Position numbers and translations under genes: made by a program. A stretch of 64,000 nt of DNA, taken from positions 1-64,000 of the forward strand of contig KQ964247.1 of NCBI GenBank assembly GCA_001566295.1, written 5' to 3'. Origin of the DNA: Microdochium bolleyi (Eukaryota; Ascomycota; Sordariomycetes; Xylariales; Microdochiaceae). Shown in pieces: positions 54,018 to 64,000 of the stretch. Each line of letters begins with the position of its first letter. The stretch's first letter is position 1. A model generated the notes under the pieces. That model did no database searches. It saw only the letters and a list, made by a program, of their open reading frames with translations, and had not been told where the DNA came from.

Positions 54018-54665
54018 TCACAATGCATCGACCCAGGCCAGCGCCTCCCGCGGATCCAGGCGCTTCCTGAAGTCCGCCTCGATATACACATTCCTGACCA
54101 CACCCGTCTGATCCACAAGTAACGTCGTCGGGATCGGGACCTCCCATGTGTCCTCATCGTTGCGGGCTTTTAGATCGACGCCGATCTTGCCATGTAGCTC
54201 CCTTGCGCTGGACTGATCGTACAGGATGCCGAGCTTCTTTGCTAGGGTATTGTGCATATCCGTCAGCACTGGGAACTCGATGTTCTGCTTGTCAACCATG
54301 CCCATCGAGTAGTCCGGAAGCTCGGGGGAGATGGCGACGAGAGTGACACCCTTGTTTCTGAAGTCGTCGAGGTGTCGCTGGAGGTACTGCACTGCGATGT
54401 TGCAGTAGGGGCACCAGGAGCCGCGATAGAAGGTTATCAGGATCGCGCTGCTGTTGAGGAGGTCTGCGCTGGAGACTGAGGTGCCGGTAGCGTCTGGCAG
54501 AGTGAAACTCGGCAGAAGGTCGCCTGCTTTGATTGTCGCATCATTTCCTGGCGAGAATGTTTCGGTGAAGTGCTCAAGATGGCCGTAGATCTTTTCGAAG
54601 ATTACGGGGTCCGCGATGGACTTGATGTTGGCGCTGATGGCCTTGAGATCCTCTTGCTGGCCCAT
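54018..54665 (-). CDS. Peroxiredoxin-like AhpC/TSA-family protein
   Basis: A single exon of 215 aa. A helical N-terminus (residues 1-45) precedes the thioredoxin-fold core: AGDLLPSFTLPDATG, then ITFYRGSWCPYC with Cys85 and Cys88, then VTLVAISPELPDYSMGM, FPVLTDMHNTLAKKLGILYD and PIPTTLLVDQTGVVRNVYIE. The GSWCPYC pair is the site of the Prx-like/AhpC-TSA group that is widespread in fungi. It should reduce peroxides or act as a thiol-disulfide enzyme in the cytosol. It lies tail-to-tail with the regulator at 50920, with no evident functional link. Confidence 0.88.
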   Translation of the reverse strand: MGQQEDLKAISANIKSIADPVIFEKIYGHLEHFTETFSPGNDATIKAGDLLPSFTLPDATGTSVSSADLLNSSAILITFYRGSWCPYCNIAVQYLQRHLDDFRNKGVTLVAISPELPDYSMGMVDKQNIEFPVLTDMHNTLAKKLGILYDQSSARELHGKIGVDLKARNDEDTWEVPIPTTLLVDQTGVVRNVYIEADFRKRLDPREALAWVDAL

Positions 54666-55167
54666 GGTTTGAGATTGACCAGCTCTGTCAGGTTATCATG
54701 GATGAAGCCTGTTGGATGCGAGCGAAAGATGCGGTCACCCGAAGACAATCTGTCTGCTTTAAATCCCAAGCACAGAGCTCCAGCTTACCAAGGCTCAGCG
54801 GCTGACATTCAAGCCTTCAAACATTGTCAAACACTCTGATCGCCATTCGGCTCATACTGCCGGAAGGTCAGAATGTAATCCGTCCGAGTCGTCCGAGCCA
54901 GCATGCATGGTCAGGGATACACCATGCTGACAAGGATACCCTGAAGGATGCGCCATTGAGGGTCAAACATGGAGTGGTTGCCTACACTAGTGTATGGTGG
55001 GATGCTTACAAACAAGGGTTCTTCATTTAGCTCCGTCCGAGTCTGACCGAGGGATCTGGCCAACTTACACCGAAGCTCCCACCGAATTCCACCGAGCGGT
55101 CTTCTGTTCGGTCCGCCACACAAGACTCCAAACACACGGAGACCAGCCACGGACGGGCTTCGACAAC
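54666..55167. promoter_or_regulatory. Divergent promoter region between the peroxiredoxin-like gene and the next regulator
   Basis: Several TCCGAGTC-type strings occur (54884-54897, 55033-55050): CCGAGT, CCGAGC and CCGAGG near the regulator's start. They may be half-sites but no clear inverted repeat was found. Confidence 0.3.
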
Positions 55168-57435
55168 ATGACGACGCAGCAGCTGCCGCCTGGACGGCCA
55201 AAACCGATGCGCCTGGGCACCAAGAGCTGCCTCGAGTGCCGGCGGCGCAAGGTGCGGTGCATCGTGGCCCCTGACGCGACGCGGTGCAGGCAGTGCATCC
55301 TGCACAAGATCAGATGCGTGCCTCAAGGGCCGCGGCCGTCTGGACAAGCAGGCGAACAAGATGAAGCCGGCAGACCACCCAGGCAACCGTCACTGCCGCT
55401 CAGCGAGTTCCCCAGACTCAAAGCCGTGCTAGACAACATCAGCGTTAGCCACAGCATCGGTAGTGGCAGCGATAGTGTAGGGAGCGGGCCCTCACCACCG
55501 GGCGACTCGGCCCAGTCCTCGCGGTGGCTGGCGTCGGCACTCGAGTCTCTGCTCTCGGACGAGTCGGACAAGACCCCATCGTCATACCACCATTCGCCGT
55601 CCGTGCCGACCACCACCACAAGCAACAACGACACGTTTCCAGACGATCACGCCTTTGCCGCCGCGCCTTTGCTGCACTATCTCCGAAACACACTCATCAC
55701 TCCTTCACCCAGTGGGCATAGTGACTCGTCGTCCGCAGACGGTGAAACAGGAGGAAGCAGCCCAGGGCGGGGACTTGCGCGGCAGAAGGTCTGGCTGTCA
55801 CTGATCCCAGCCCGGCACACCCTACAGGCCATTTTCGAGACCACGCAGCCCTTCTGGTCCGTCTGGCCTCTGCCATCGCACTTTCCGCATACAGTCGCCC
55901 AGGCCTGCGCCTTTGTGGGCGATCAGGAGCTGCACGGATGCACCGATGGCGGAGCTGCGAAGCGCCTGGCCTGGCTTGCGTTGTGTATATCGCAGCTTCC
56001 TTGGGACTTCCAAGCATGCCATGCTGCGTCATTCGCGGATCTGCGCCCGGCAGAGCTGGCCGTGAAGTTGCTCGACATATCCAAAGAATTGGCAACGGCT
56101 TCCCTCGAGCACGGCTCGGCCGGCAGGAACACGAGTCTCGACAGTCTTGAGGCTCTGGCGATGCAATACAAGTGTCTGCTGAACCAGGGGCGGCCGCGTC
56201 AGGGGTGGAAATGTGCTCGGTTGGCCATCGACAACGCCCTGCTTATGGGCCTGCATCGGAGCCAGGTTCCCGACTCTCAGAGCAACCGGGGGCAGCAAAT
56301 TTGGACAGCGCTGTGGCGGGCGGATCGGCAGATGGCCCTGTTCCTGGGCGTGCCTTATTCGGTGCCAGCACAGTTTCGCGGATTTGACCGTGATGCTTGT
56401 AAACATGACCACCGTTACGACTCCAAGGAGGACGAGATCTTCGAGCTGGCCACGTCCATCTGCGAGAAGATCGTCGAACGAGATCACGCCGGCCCACAAT
56501 CAGCGTATTCACGAACCGCACGAATCATGGAGGACATGGACGAGATGCACAATCTGATTCCCAAAGAATGGTGGCTAAGCATGACGCCAAGTCCCGTTGT
56601 GGCAGCAGCGGACACGCTTGGCGGCCCTCTGGGTCAGCTCTTCTGGCAGTCCGCAATCCTCTTCTTCTACCACTACATCAACCACCTCCTGCACCTCCCC
56701 TACGTGCTCACGGGGAACCAGGACCCCCGGCACCACTACAACAGAGACGTCGCGCTCGCATCGGCCGAGGGCATGCTCCTTGCCTTTGTGCGGCTGCCCA
56801 CGTGCAATGGTCTCCCCGTTGTGTGCGACTGGCTGGATTTTGCCGCCTTTAGCGGCGCCATTGTTCTTGTGGCGGATCTATTGTCAGGGCAGCAGCAACA
56901 GCAGCAGCAGCAGGAAAGGAGTCGAGCCTGGCGCCTACCCAGCGAGGAAGAGAGATTGTGGGCGCTGGTGGCTGACTGTGCCAAAGTGATGCGGCGCAAG
57001 TCGGGTATGCTCAACTGTGTCGTGTCCGGACAGTCTGCCGACCTGCTGGAGCGTCTCCATGCTGCTCGGCACGGGGTCTACTCGGGGCCTACTGAGTACG
57101 AGACCGTGATCCCTTACTTTGGGAGAGTGCGCATCCGATGCCCCCAAGCATCATCTGAAAGTCTTCCAGTGCAACGTCAACAACAATATCAGCAACAGTG
57201 GGAGCACGAAGTATGTGTTGTGCCTGGCGACAGCAACCAGGTTAACAGTCACACCGCGATCGAGTTCAACTGGTCCGCCCTGGGATCACAACAATCACAA
57301 TGGTGCCAATCGGTAATGGAGCTGGGTGATGACTGGATGAGTCAGTCATTCTTGCCAGGCACGGATGATTGGAATGCTATCTTCACAGTTGGCCTCGCTG
57401 GTGAATATGGTGTTCAAGATAAGTCCATGCGATGA
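55168..57435 (+). CDS. Zn2Cys6 transcription factor, intronless
   Basis: A single exon of 755 aa from ATG 55168 (MTTQQLPPGR); the frame is open further upstream but without protein-like sequence. The cluster is Cys21, 24, 31, 40, 43 and 50 (CLECRRRKVRC...CRQCILHKIRC). A Ser/Gly-rich linker follows. The middle domain includes YKCLLNQGRPRQGWKCARLA, GLHRSQ, QIWTALWRADRQMALFLGVP and FFYHYINHLLHLP. A Gln run of about nine lies near residue 575. It is convergent with the sugar transporter downstream; a joint role is possible but not shown. Confidence 0.9.
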   Translation: MTTQQLPPGRPKPMRLGTKSCLECRRRKVRCIVAPDATRCRQCILHKIRCVPQGPRPSGQAGEQDEAGRPPRQPSLPLSEFPRLKAVLDNISVSHSIGSGSDSVGSGPSPPGDSAQSSRWLASALESLLSDESDKTPSSYHHSPSVPTTTTSNNDTFPDDHAFAAAPLLHYLRNTLITPSPSGHSDSSSADGETGGSSPGRGLARQKVWLSLIPARHTLQAIFETTQPFWSVWPLPSHFPHTVAQACAFVGDQELHGCTDGGAAKRLAWLALCISQLPWDFQACHAASFADLRPAELAVKLLDISKELATASLEHGSAGRNTSLDSLEALAMQYKCLLNQGRPRQGWKCARLAIDNALLMGLHRSQVPDSQSNRGQQIWTALWRADRQMALFLGVPYSVPAQFRGFDRDACKHDHRYDSKEDEIFELATSICEKIVERDHAGPQSAYSRTARIMEDMDEMHNLIPKEWWLSMTPSPVVAAADTLGGPLGQLFWQSAILFFYHYINHLLHLPYVLTGNQDPRHHYNRDVALASAEGMLLAFVRLPTCNGLPVVCDWLDFAAFSGAIVLVADLLSGQQQQQQQQERSRAWRLPSEEERLWALVADCAKVMRRKSGMLNCVVSGQSADLLERLHAARHGVYSGPTEYETVIPYFGRVRIRCPQASSESLPVQRQQQYQQQWEHEVCVVPGDSNQVNSHTAIEFNWSALGSQQSQWCQSVMELGDDWMSQSFLPGTDDWNAIFTVGLAGEYGVQDKSMR

Positions 57436-57884
57436 GCAAAAGACGTGTTGTCTCGTGCAGTACCCGCGGAGACCCGGAAACATCGAGCAGTATAACATTG
57501 ATGTCTATTTCACGCCTGACGATGTGTGTTAGAATGTATTATATCAACAGTCAATACATGCCGCACGTCTTCACGACCCCATCCTCAGATAATCATTGAA
57601 ACATCACTTGGCAGCATTACCGAGTATCTCCCTTCATGCCAGAGAAAGTCAATGAGCCACTGTGCCTTGAAGAACGGGACGGCTTGTGTTCTATGGAACC
57701 TCTGTTGTTATCGTTCATCGCTTGCTAAGAGGGGGATTCAATATGGTCCGAACTAATTAAATTCACTTTTGGCAAATGTGATGCATTTTATAGAAGCTTA
57801 ATCCATGCATTTGTTTTTCTTAGGGGGAAATTTCTACACCACCCCATCAGCATCTCCTCGATCCCATCTTACCCTGACCTTATA
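57436..57884. other. Convergent intergenic stretch
   Basis: 3' flanks of two converging genes; AT-rich at 57,740-57,840. Nothing else was seen. Confidence 0.45.
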
Positions 57885-59855
57885 TCAAACAGCCTTCGTG
57901 GCGTCCTCCTTATGCTCCGCGGCCACGGCCTCGAGCCTCTTGTCCGCGGCGAGGCTGGTCTCGGCCTTCTCTCCGTCAAAGATGACCGCGATCTCCTCGA
58001 GCGAGTAGCCCTTGGTTTCCACGAAGAGGAAATAGATGAGCGTGAGGATGACGCACAGGATCGCAACGTAGACAATGTAAAATTTCCAGCCGAGCGTCTC
58101 CATGCCGACAGGGTTGGCGAACTGCGCGATTAGCAGCGAGCACGAGTTGAAGAAGATCTCGACGGCCATGCCCTTGGCGCGCAGGGAGTAGGTCCAGATC
58201 TCAGCGGGGTACTGTTTGCAATAACTGTCAGCTCCTCTAGACTCTTAACGACAAACAAGGCTTGGGGCACGAAAGGAACTCTATAGAGTGTTCGAACGGC
58301 CAGGTCCCAGTGTAGCTGGACGGAGAAGAAGCACTTACGGCTACCAGAAGAGGGCTGTCGATAGTTTTGTTAGCAACAGATCGTCCATGGGAGATAACAG
58401 TGAGCGATGTCAGGGGCAAAGGGGCGAATCGAAACGTTTGGGGTTGCCTTAATTGCTGAGAAAGGACTGAACAGCGACAGGAATTTCAACTTACGTCCAA
58501 GCGATGTCATAAAAGTAGTAGACGATAAAGATGAAGACGACCACAGCGACGCCGGCACCTGAGTTGCCAGTCTCGTTGTTGACTGCTGAGCAGGCCGTCC
58601 AGCCGACATACGATACCAGCATGCCAATGACAGACGTGAGCCAGATGGTCCTGCGGCCGAGTCTATCGACTAAGAAGGCGGCAGACAGGGCGGCGGCAAA
58701 GTTGAAGATCTGCAGCGCGCCGTTGATGAGGTTCTGGTCGAAGGGTGAGGTGATGCCGACCGAGGCCAAGACCTTGGTGAGATAGTAGCTCGTGAGGGCG
58801 ATGCCGTTGAACTGCGCAAAGACACCGACGATGAGGGTGATGGCAAGACGCTTGCGGTTGCCCGGAGTGGCTACGAGGGCGCTCCAGCTCGTGTTCTTGG
58901 CGTCCTGCTCCATACGGATCGACTCGACAATCTCGGACATCTCGCGGGCCACAAGGGCGCTAGCGGGCGTCGGGTCGTGGTATTTCGCGAGCACGGTCTG
59001 AGCCTCGGCAATGCGGTCGTGGGCAATCTTCCATCGCGGCGACTCGGGTACGAACCACAGCAGCAGCAGCTGGGTCAGGGGTAGCACACCCTGGAAGACA
59101 GTAGGGATCCGCCACGCTAATGCTCCAGCAAGGTTCTGCGTGCCAAAGGTAATCCAAGAGGCGAGAATGGCACCGAGATAGTAGAGGCTGGAAAGAGAGC
59201 TTAGAGTCAGCGGTGGCAAGTCTAGATAGTACAGCGAGTGGGACATACGTGAAGAACATGGAGGTAATCTTTCCTCGGTGCGTCGGGTAGGCCAGCTCCG
59301 TAATGAGCAGGGCGCTGGGCGAGAGCATGAGGCCCGAGAAGGCGCCGAGCAGACCTCGCGAGACAACAAACATGGCATAGTTGACCGAAAAGATCTGGAT
59401 GATGGTGGCAATGACGGTGCCGAGGGCACCGATAGCGATGGGGAGGCGACGGCCGAACCTGTCCGCGAGCTGGGAGACAACCAGCTGGGCGATAATGGTG
59501 CCGATGACCATGGCAGCGTTGACGAGTCCCAGGGTCGTGCCCTGGGGGTTGTTGAAATCATGTGCCCACTGGGGCAGTGTCTGCAAACCATTCATGAGGG
59601 AGCCTGCACACGAAAAGATCGTGATCAGTCACTTGTTCTGTCAGATACACAGGCACAAAAGACTGCTCGGGGCATCTCACCATCGTAACCCATCACAGAA
59701 CTAGACATGAGCAGTACGCCAAGGCGAAGGTTGAGACTGAGCAGATGAGGCTGCTGCCACCACCACTTGCCAGTGTCGGGCAGAACCTCGGCGAGGGCGG
59801 CGCCGACAATCTTGGTGTTGGCCTCCTTGTTGGAGGCTCCGGACTTGTTCCCCAT
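57885..59855 (-). CDS. MFS sugar transporter (lactose/maltose permease-like)
   Basis: Exons 59855-59681, 59603-59249, 59187-58495, 58354-58339 and 58211-57885 give 521 aa in phase. The fourth exon is only 16 nt (PLLVA), flanked by introns of 140 and 127 nt, and restores the conserved run TPLLVAYPAEIWTYSLRAKG. Family marks: GYDGSLMNGLQTLPQW after helix 1, DRFGRR and DRLGRR loops, PESPRW after helix 6, GIALTSYYLTKVL and the C-terminal VETKGYSLEEIAVIFDG. The role is proton-linked uptake of a sugar at the plasma membrane. Start 59855 was chosen over earlier in-frame codons because it gives the normal length of the N-terminal tail. Confidence 0.92.
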
Positions 59856-62439
59856 GGCGCCGATCGGGTGGAGTCGTCGAAATGTGTTCGAGAGATGGAC
59901 GGGAAAGAGTCCGACGACGAGAAATATCTGGGTTTCTTCGCGTGCTCGAGCAGGAGCTATGCCATAGGCAGCCATGAGGAAGATCACGAGCTCTTATATG
60001 ATTCCCCATCGCCAGCCAGCATAGACCCTCTGGGGCTTCTCGGGACGCTTGCATGACGAGAGCCCAGCCGTGTCATGTCTCCCCGCCTGAGACACCCTGG
60101 GGAGTGCGGAGGGAAATGCTGGGATCTTCCCCACAGAGATCACGCCCAGCCATTGACCGGGCGGGCAACCTCGTCTCGGTCCCTGCCCGTGCCATGTGAG
60201 CTGAGAGTGGAACCACAGAGACAGCGCCAGGAAGAAACCTGGGGAGCTGCAACGGTAGATCTGGGGTTTGTAGTCCCGGAGATTTTCCGAACACCTCATC
60301 GGGCCATACCGTAACCCCGAATTGGGTTCCGAGTGCGTGTGCCGCGGTGTGCATGGGGATGCCAATGCGCATTGGAGTCCTTGGCCTTGCTCTTGTTGGT
60401 TGGACCCCGGAGCCACTTGTGGGCCGGCTCCGAGCATTCTGACTCGCAACACAGTCACGGTCCTGGAGTGTCATGACACAATGGGCGCCCACATCTAAAT
60501 AGTAGCTAGCTTTCCTGTGGTACTGTTGCTTGGTGAGATTGGTTATCTTACCGCGGCGCTGGGTCCATAAGGCTTCTGGGCACGTGCATTTGTGTTCATC
60601 TGGCTTGCCAGGTGAGCGGAATCGACAGTGTAGCCCGAGGACTACACTGTCGCATCGGCAAAATCCTCTGCTACAGACCCCGAGTCATGCTGCCAACACT
60701 TGCCGAGAGAGACGTCCCCGATGTGGTCTGTATTTGCTGCCCGATGCACGGGAGGCTCTGGTCCCGCCTCGGGATGACGATGGGGGCTACCGCGAGGCGT
60801 CGTCTGTGCTGAGCCAAGCTGGGGGCGGCCTAGAAGAATCTCCCGTTGACTTGATGCGAGCACACTGAGTGCTACAGCGCCAGTGAAACGGCTTTCTCGA
60901 GCCTACAGCGATCGGCACTTGCTAAAGCCCCGATATGGCGGCTTCGACTGGCCACGTCCGCCTCGGTTTGGCGCGGACGCAGGGGCCTGCGTTGCCAACC
61001 CCCAGACTCTCTTGGCTTCGGTCCGACTCAGTAGTCACCGTCCCAGCGCTTGCAGCGTGGCCTCCGCATAATCTCTTGGTCAGCACTCCCATCGGCACTG
61101 GCATGCGGCAACATCACGGATTTGCTGCACATGGGCTGCGATCGCACGTTCGGGTTGCCTCTTTGGGTGATTCACCCCAGCCATAAAGCTGCTCCCACGT
61201 TTTGGGTCGTGCTGCTGCTGCTCCGCCGGCCCCAGAAACTGCGAGGTTTCTCCGCATCGTTGTGTGCCTCGGGGTACCCCCAGTGTGGGGAGCACCTCGG
61301 AAGCTCCGAGCCTCCGCACAGCGCCTCCGCGTCCGCTCCGAGGATCCATGGGGGTCTCCGACAATAGTTCATGCATGCAAGAAGAGGACAGTTGGAAAAT
61401 ACCAGCATCTCTGATTGTGCAATTCTGACTAGAACTGGCTCGCTCTCTTCAGTGGAAGCCCTTTCTCATTCATTGGTTAAGGGTGCTGCGTGCTGTGTGC
61501 TGCGTCCGGAAGGCTCCTTCGCACCCACTGCTCGCTCAAGCGTCACTTCTGGAGGCTCCGTCCTACCACTGGGGGTTTACTGCCCTTGATGGAGTACAGA
61601 GACCATACCAACATGGAGGCATTGAAAATCGCTGATAGCAATGACAGAAGCATACCGCATATTGACAAATCGGCGCTGAAAGTCCTCATGTAGACCCGAG
61701 AAGCGAGAGGTGGTGACAACTCCAAGAGCCAGTATCGCTTCAAGGACAAGATCACGTGAAAACGGTGTTCATTGAACCCAGTAAGAAGCGACAATGGAAG
61801 CCGCGCCTATAACGATTGAGAAGCAATACCGATACTATGATTGTCTACAAGATGAACCGAGCCCGAGATGCATAGCAATGTACAAAGAGGTTGGAAACAT
61901 TTCGTCAAAATCAGGCATGGCACTAAATAGCACAAGAACAAATGCACTCATATAACAGATTTGGATCGCTGTGATTGAGTGTCTGTAGTTATCGACTGTG
62001 CTTTAAGCAAACTCACCGTGACTTGCCCCTGCAGTGGTTTTGGCCATTTGTTTATGCTCCTTCATGTATAATGGGGCAAATCGCGGCCGCGTATTCCTAG
62101 AAAGGCCATGGAACGAGGCACGCCCAACTCAAGCATGTCGAGCATGAGAATTATGGACATCGATTTTGTGAGGTAGATGGAATGGTGAGCAATTTTTATG
62201 ACGGTGTTCCGTGCTTCCTCAACATGATCACAGTATTTAGGCAATCTCTTAGGTTGAAATGGTCCGTTGAAGCCAACACTTGAGATGCTCAGTCTATGTT
62301 CGGGTATATTTTCTCCAGCTTCCAATCCCCATCAGCATGGCTGACAAGATAAAGCTTTCATCGTGTCCGATAAGTGTGGAAAGTTTCGTGGTCGCGTGTC
62401 ATGACAAAGCAGCAGTATCCTTTCTGACCAAGAACTCCT
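59856..62439. other. 2.6-kb gene-free stretch
   Basis: Many short frames, none with family features, introns in sensible places or a good start. The left 500 bases are the sugar-transporter promoter. No repeat or transposon was recognised. Confidence 0.45.
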
Positions 62440-64000
62440 TCAGGCGGGGATCTTGAATCCGGACATCCTCAGTTTCTGGAACACACCCTGCGGATCGTAC
62501 TTGGCCGCAGCAGCTTTGATGTCCCTCACCGCACCCGCACCGTACGACGCAATCGGGTCCTGCGTCTTGTACGCGTAGTTCAGGAACTTCCAGTCCAGAT
62601 ACTTGTCCGCCTCTTTGGCAAACGCCTCAATCTTGGCGATAAACTCGGTCGCGTGCGCAATGACGACGGCCTCATCCTGCGGGGTGGCGACCTGCGCAGT
62701 GAAGAGGAACATGGTCGTCGCGACACCGTCGGGCACAACCGACTCGAGGTTCATTACGTTGCCGCCCTGGGCCTCCGCGTGGCCGACGGCGGATGGCGAC
62801 ACGGGCTGGAACTGGCAGAGCGTCTGGAGCTGGGACTTGGGCGAGATGAGGGCGTTTAGCTCGGCGATCATGAGCGCGTGCTGGTCGACAATGAACTTCA
62901 TAATGTTGATGTCTGTCTTAAACTGTGTGACGAACCAGTTGGCGCTGTTGTAGATGAACGTCAGTTCGGACCGCAAAGGATTAGCAGAGGAGGAGAGTGC
63001 CAGGTAGGACGTACTGAATACCAATCGGCTGACCGCCACTGAGCTCCCTTGCGAGGTCGGAGATGGTGCGGATCTTGGCGGTTGAGGTCAAGGTCGGGAT
63101 GGTGAAGAACTTTGAGAAGGCAGGCGCCGCGTCGAGAGCCAGGTGGTTGGTGAGCAGCGATTGAACGAGGAATTGCCCGTTAACGTACATGGTGTAAACG
63201 ATGCTCTGGCTGGCTGGCTCGAGGTCGACGTTGTCGGCGAAGTCGGCGAAGGCCTCCCACACGGCGTCGGCAGAGGACAGCTCATAGGCCGTCAAGCCAC
63301 CCCAGACCATGGTCGAGTCGATGGTACCTAGATCATAAGCATGTCAGCTACGACAGGCTTGTTCAAAGGCCTCGGTAGCACCCACGAATATCGAACCGGG
63401 TGACAAGACCCAGGTTACCAGAGCTGCCCTTGAGCGCGTGCCACAGGTCAGCATTCTCGCCAGCGTTGGCGTTCACGACACGCCCATCGCCAAGCACGAC
63501 CTCGAAATTGACGACGTTGTCCGCCGCGAAGCCCCGCGAGTTGAAGTAGTACGAGTAGCCTCCGCCGAGCGTGAAGCCCGCAACACCGACAATACCCGCG
63601 CGACCACCCGGAACGCTGACACCGAATGGCGCAAGTGTGTCGTAGGCGGATTGCCAGTTGGCACCAGGATGGATAGACGCGATCTTTCTGTCCGCATCGT
63701 ATGTCGTGCCGTTAAAAAAACCTGGTTCGGACCACGACGGTGTCAGATAGAGTCTGGCAGTTACGAGGTTGTGCGGTTACGCTTAGGTCATGCATGACCA
63801 TAGCCTGGCTCGTTCGAGTACGCTTGGGGAGCTTTGTGGTGGCCTGCCTTACCGAGATCGATCGTCACACCGTCCTTAACACTGCTTGCCCCCGCAAACT
63901 GCGAGTGGCCACCGCTACGAATGCCAAAGGGGCACTTGTTCTGGTTCAACACGGAGATGACAGCTGAGACTTCTTCCGTGGCTGTGGGCAGGACCATGCA
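62440..64000 (-). CDS. FAD-linked oxidoreductase (BBE-like), 5' part beyond the window
   Basis: Exons 64000(partial)-63853, 63721-63386, 63327-63015 and 62944-62440 join in phase; the start lies beyond base 64000. The visible protein opens with CMVLPTATEEVSAVISVL. GIRSGGHSQFAGAS gives the His for covalent FAD, then GGRAGIVGVAGFTLGGG and FAADNVVNFEVVLGDGRVV. GSSGNLGLVTRFDI follows, and the C-terminus has YLDWKFLNYAYKTQDPIASYG and YDPQGVFQKL, the usual BBE-domain ending. The second FAD-linking Cys is absent here too (GIVGVAGF). Whether it has a signal peptide cannot be seen. It is not part of the 18-34 kb cluster. Confidence 0.88.

Noticed and set aside
60057..61600. Several overlapping frames of 70-140 codons on both strands
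   Set aside because: None has a good start, intron structure or protein-like order; GC-rich intergenic sequence explains them.
1..64000. CRISPR arrays, bacterial operons, Shine-Dalgarno sites
   Set aside because: The window is fungal nuclear DNA; no spaced short repeats were seen and bacterial signals do not apply.

Overview
The window starts with about 135 bases of CCCTAA telomere repeat, so it is the left end of a chromosome of a filamentous ascomycete. Supporting signs are the TTAGGG-type telomere, many 50-100 nt GT-AG introns, several Zn2Cys6 regulators with fungal-type middle domains, and strong GC bias in the third codon position. The exact genus cannot be read from the sequence. Gene models were built by hand: exon joins were chosen by GT/AG sites, phase agreement and family continuity, and every multi-exon model given as intact sums to a whole number of codons.

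Layout. 1-7.3 kb is subtelomeric: a tRNA-like Pol III element, a CalB-type secreted lipase, a Cys/Thr-rich surface-like protein, a small secreted protein, and a 61-codon gene stub with a strong TATA box. 7.6-17 kb looks like a small catabolic group: a Zn2Cys6 regulator carrying an in-frame TGA before its DNA-binding domain, an MFS exporter, an FAD monooxygenase and a CocE-like hydrolase.

18.4-33.9 kb is the most interesting part. It holds a ten-exon Zn2Cys6 regulator, a class III aminotransferase, a EutQ-like cupin, an FAD-linked oxidase, a Baeyer-Villiger-type monooxygenase and an amino-acid/choline-type permease. The promoter of every enzyme and of the permease has a CGG-N5-CCG inverted repeat 110-290 bases before the start codon. 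Three of the five are the same 11-mer in one or other orientation. This looks like a single regulon for uptake and breakdown (or modification) of an unidentified nitrogen compound.

34.6-42 kb has a broken Bys1-like secreted protein gene, a Zn2Cys6 regulator, an F-box-like protein and a four-helix membrane protein. 42.8-53.9 kb has two related anion:cation symporters (Dal5/Soa1-like), a LITAF-domain protein, a sugar-transporter relic, an arylsulfatase divergent from one symporter, and another regulator, which suggests use of sulfate esters or sulfonates. 54-60 kb has a peroxiredoxin-like protein, a Zn2Cys6 regulator and a sugar transporter. The window ends in a second FAD-linked oxidase cut by the edge. 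Long gene-free stretches lie at 2.2-4.4, 26.9-28.4 and 59.9-62.4 kb.
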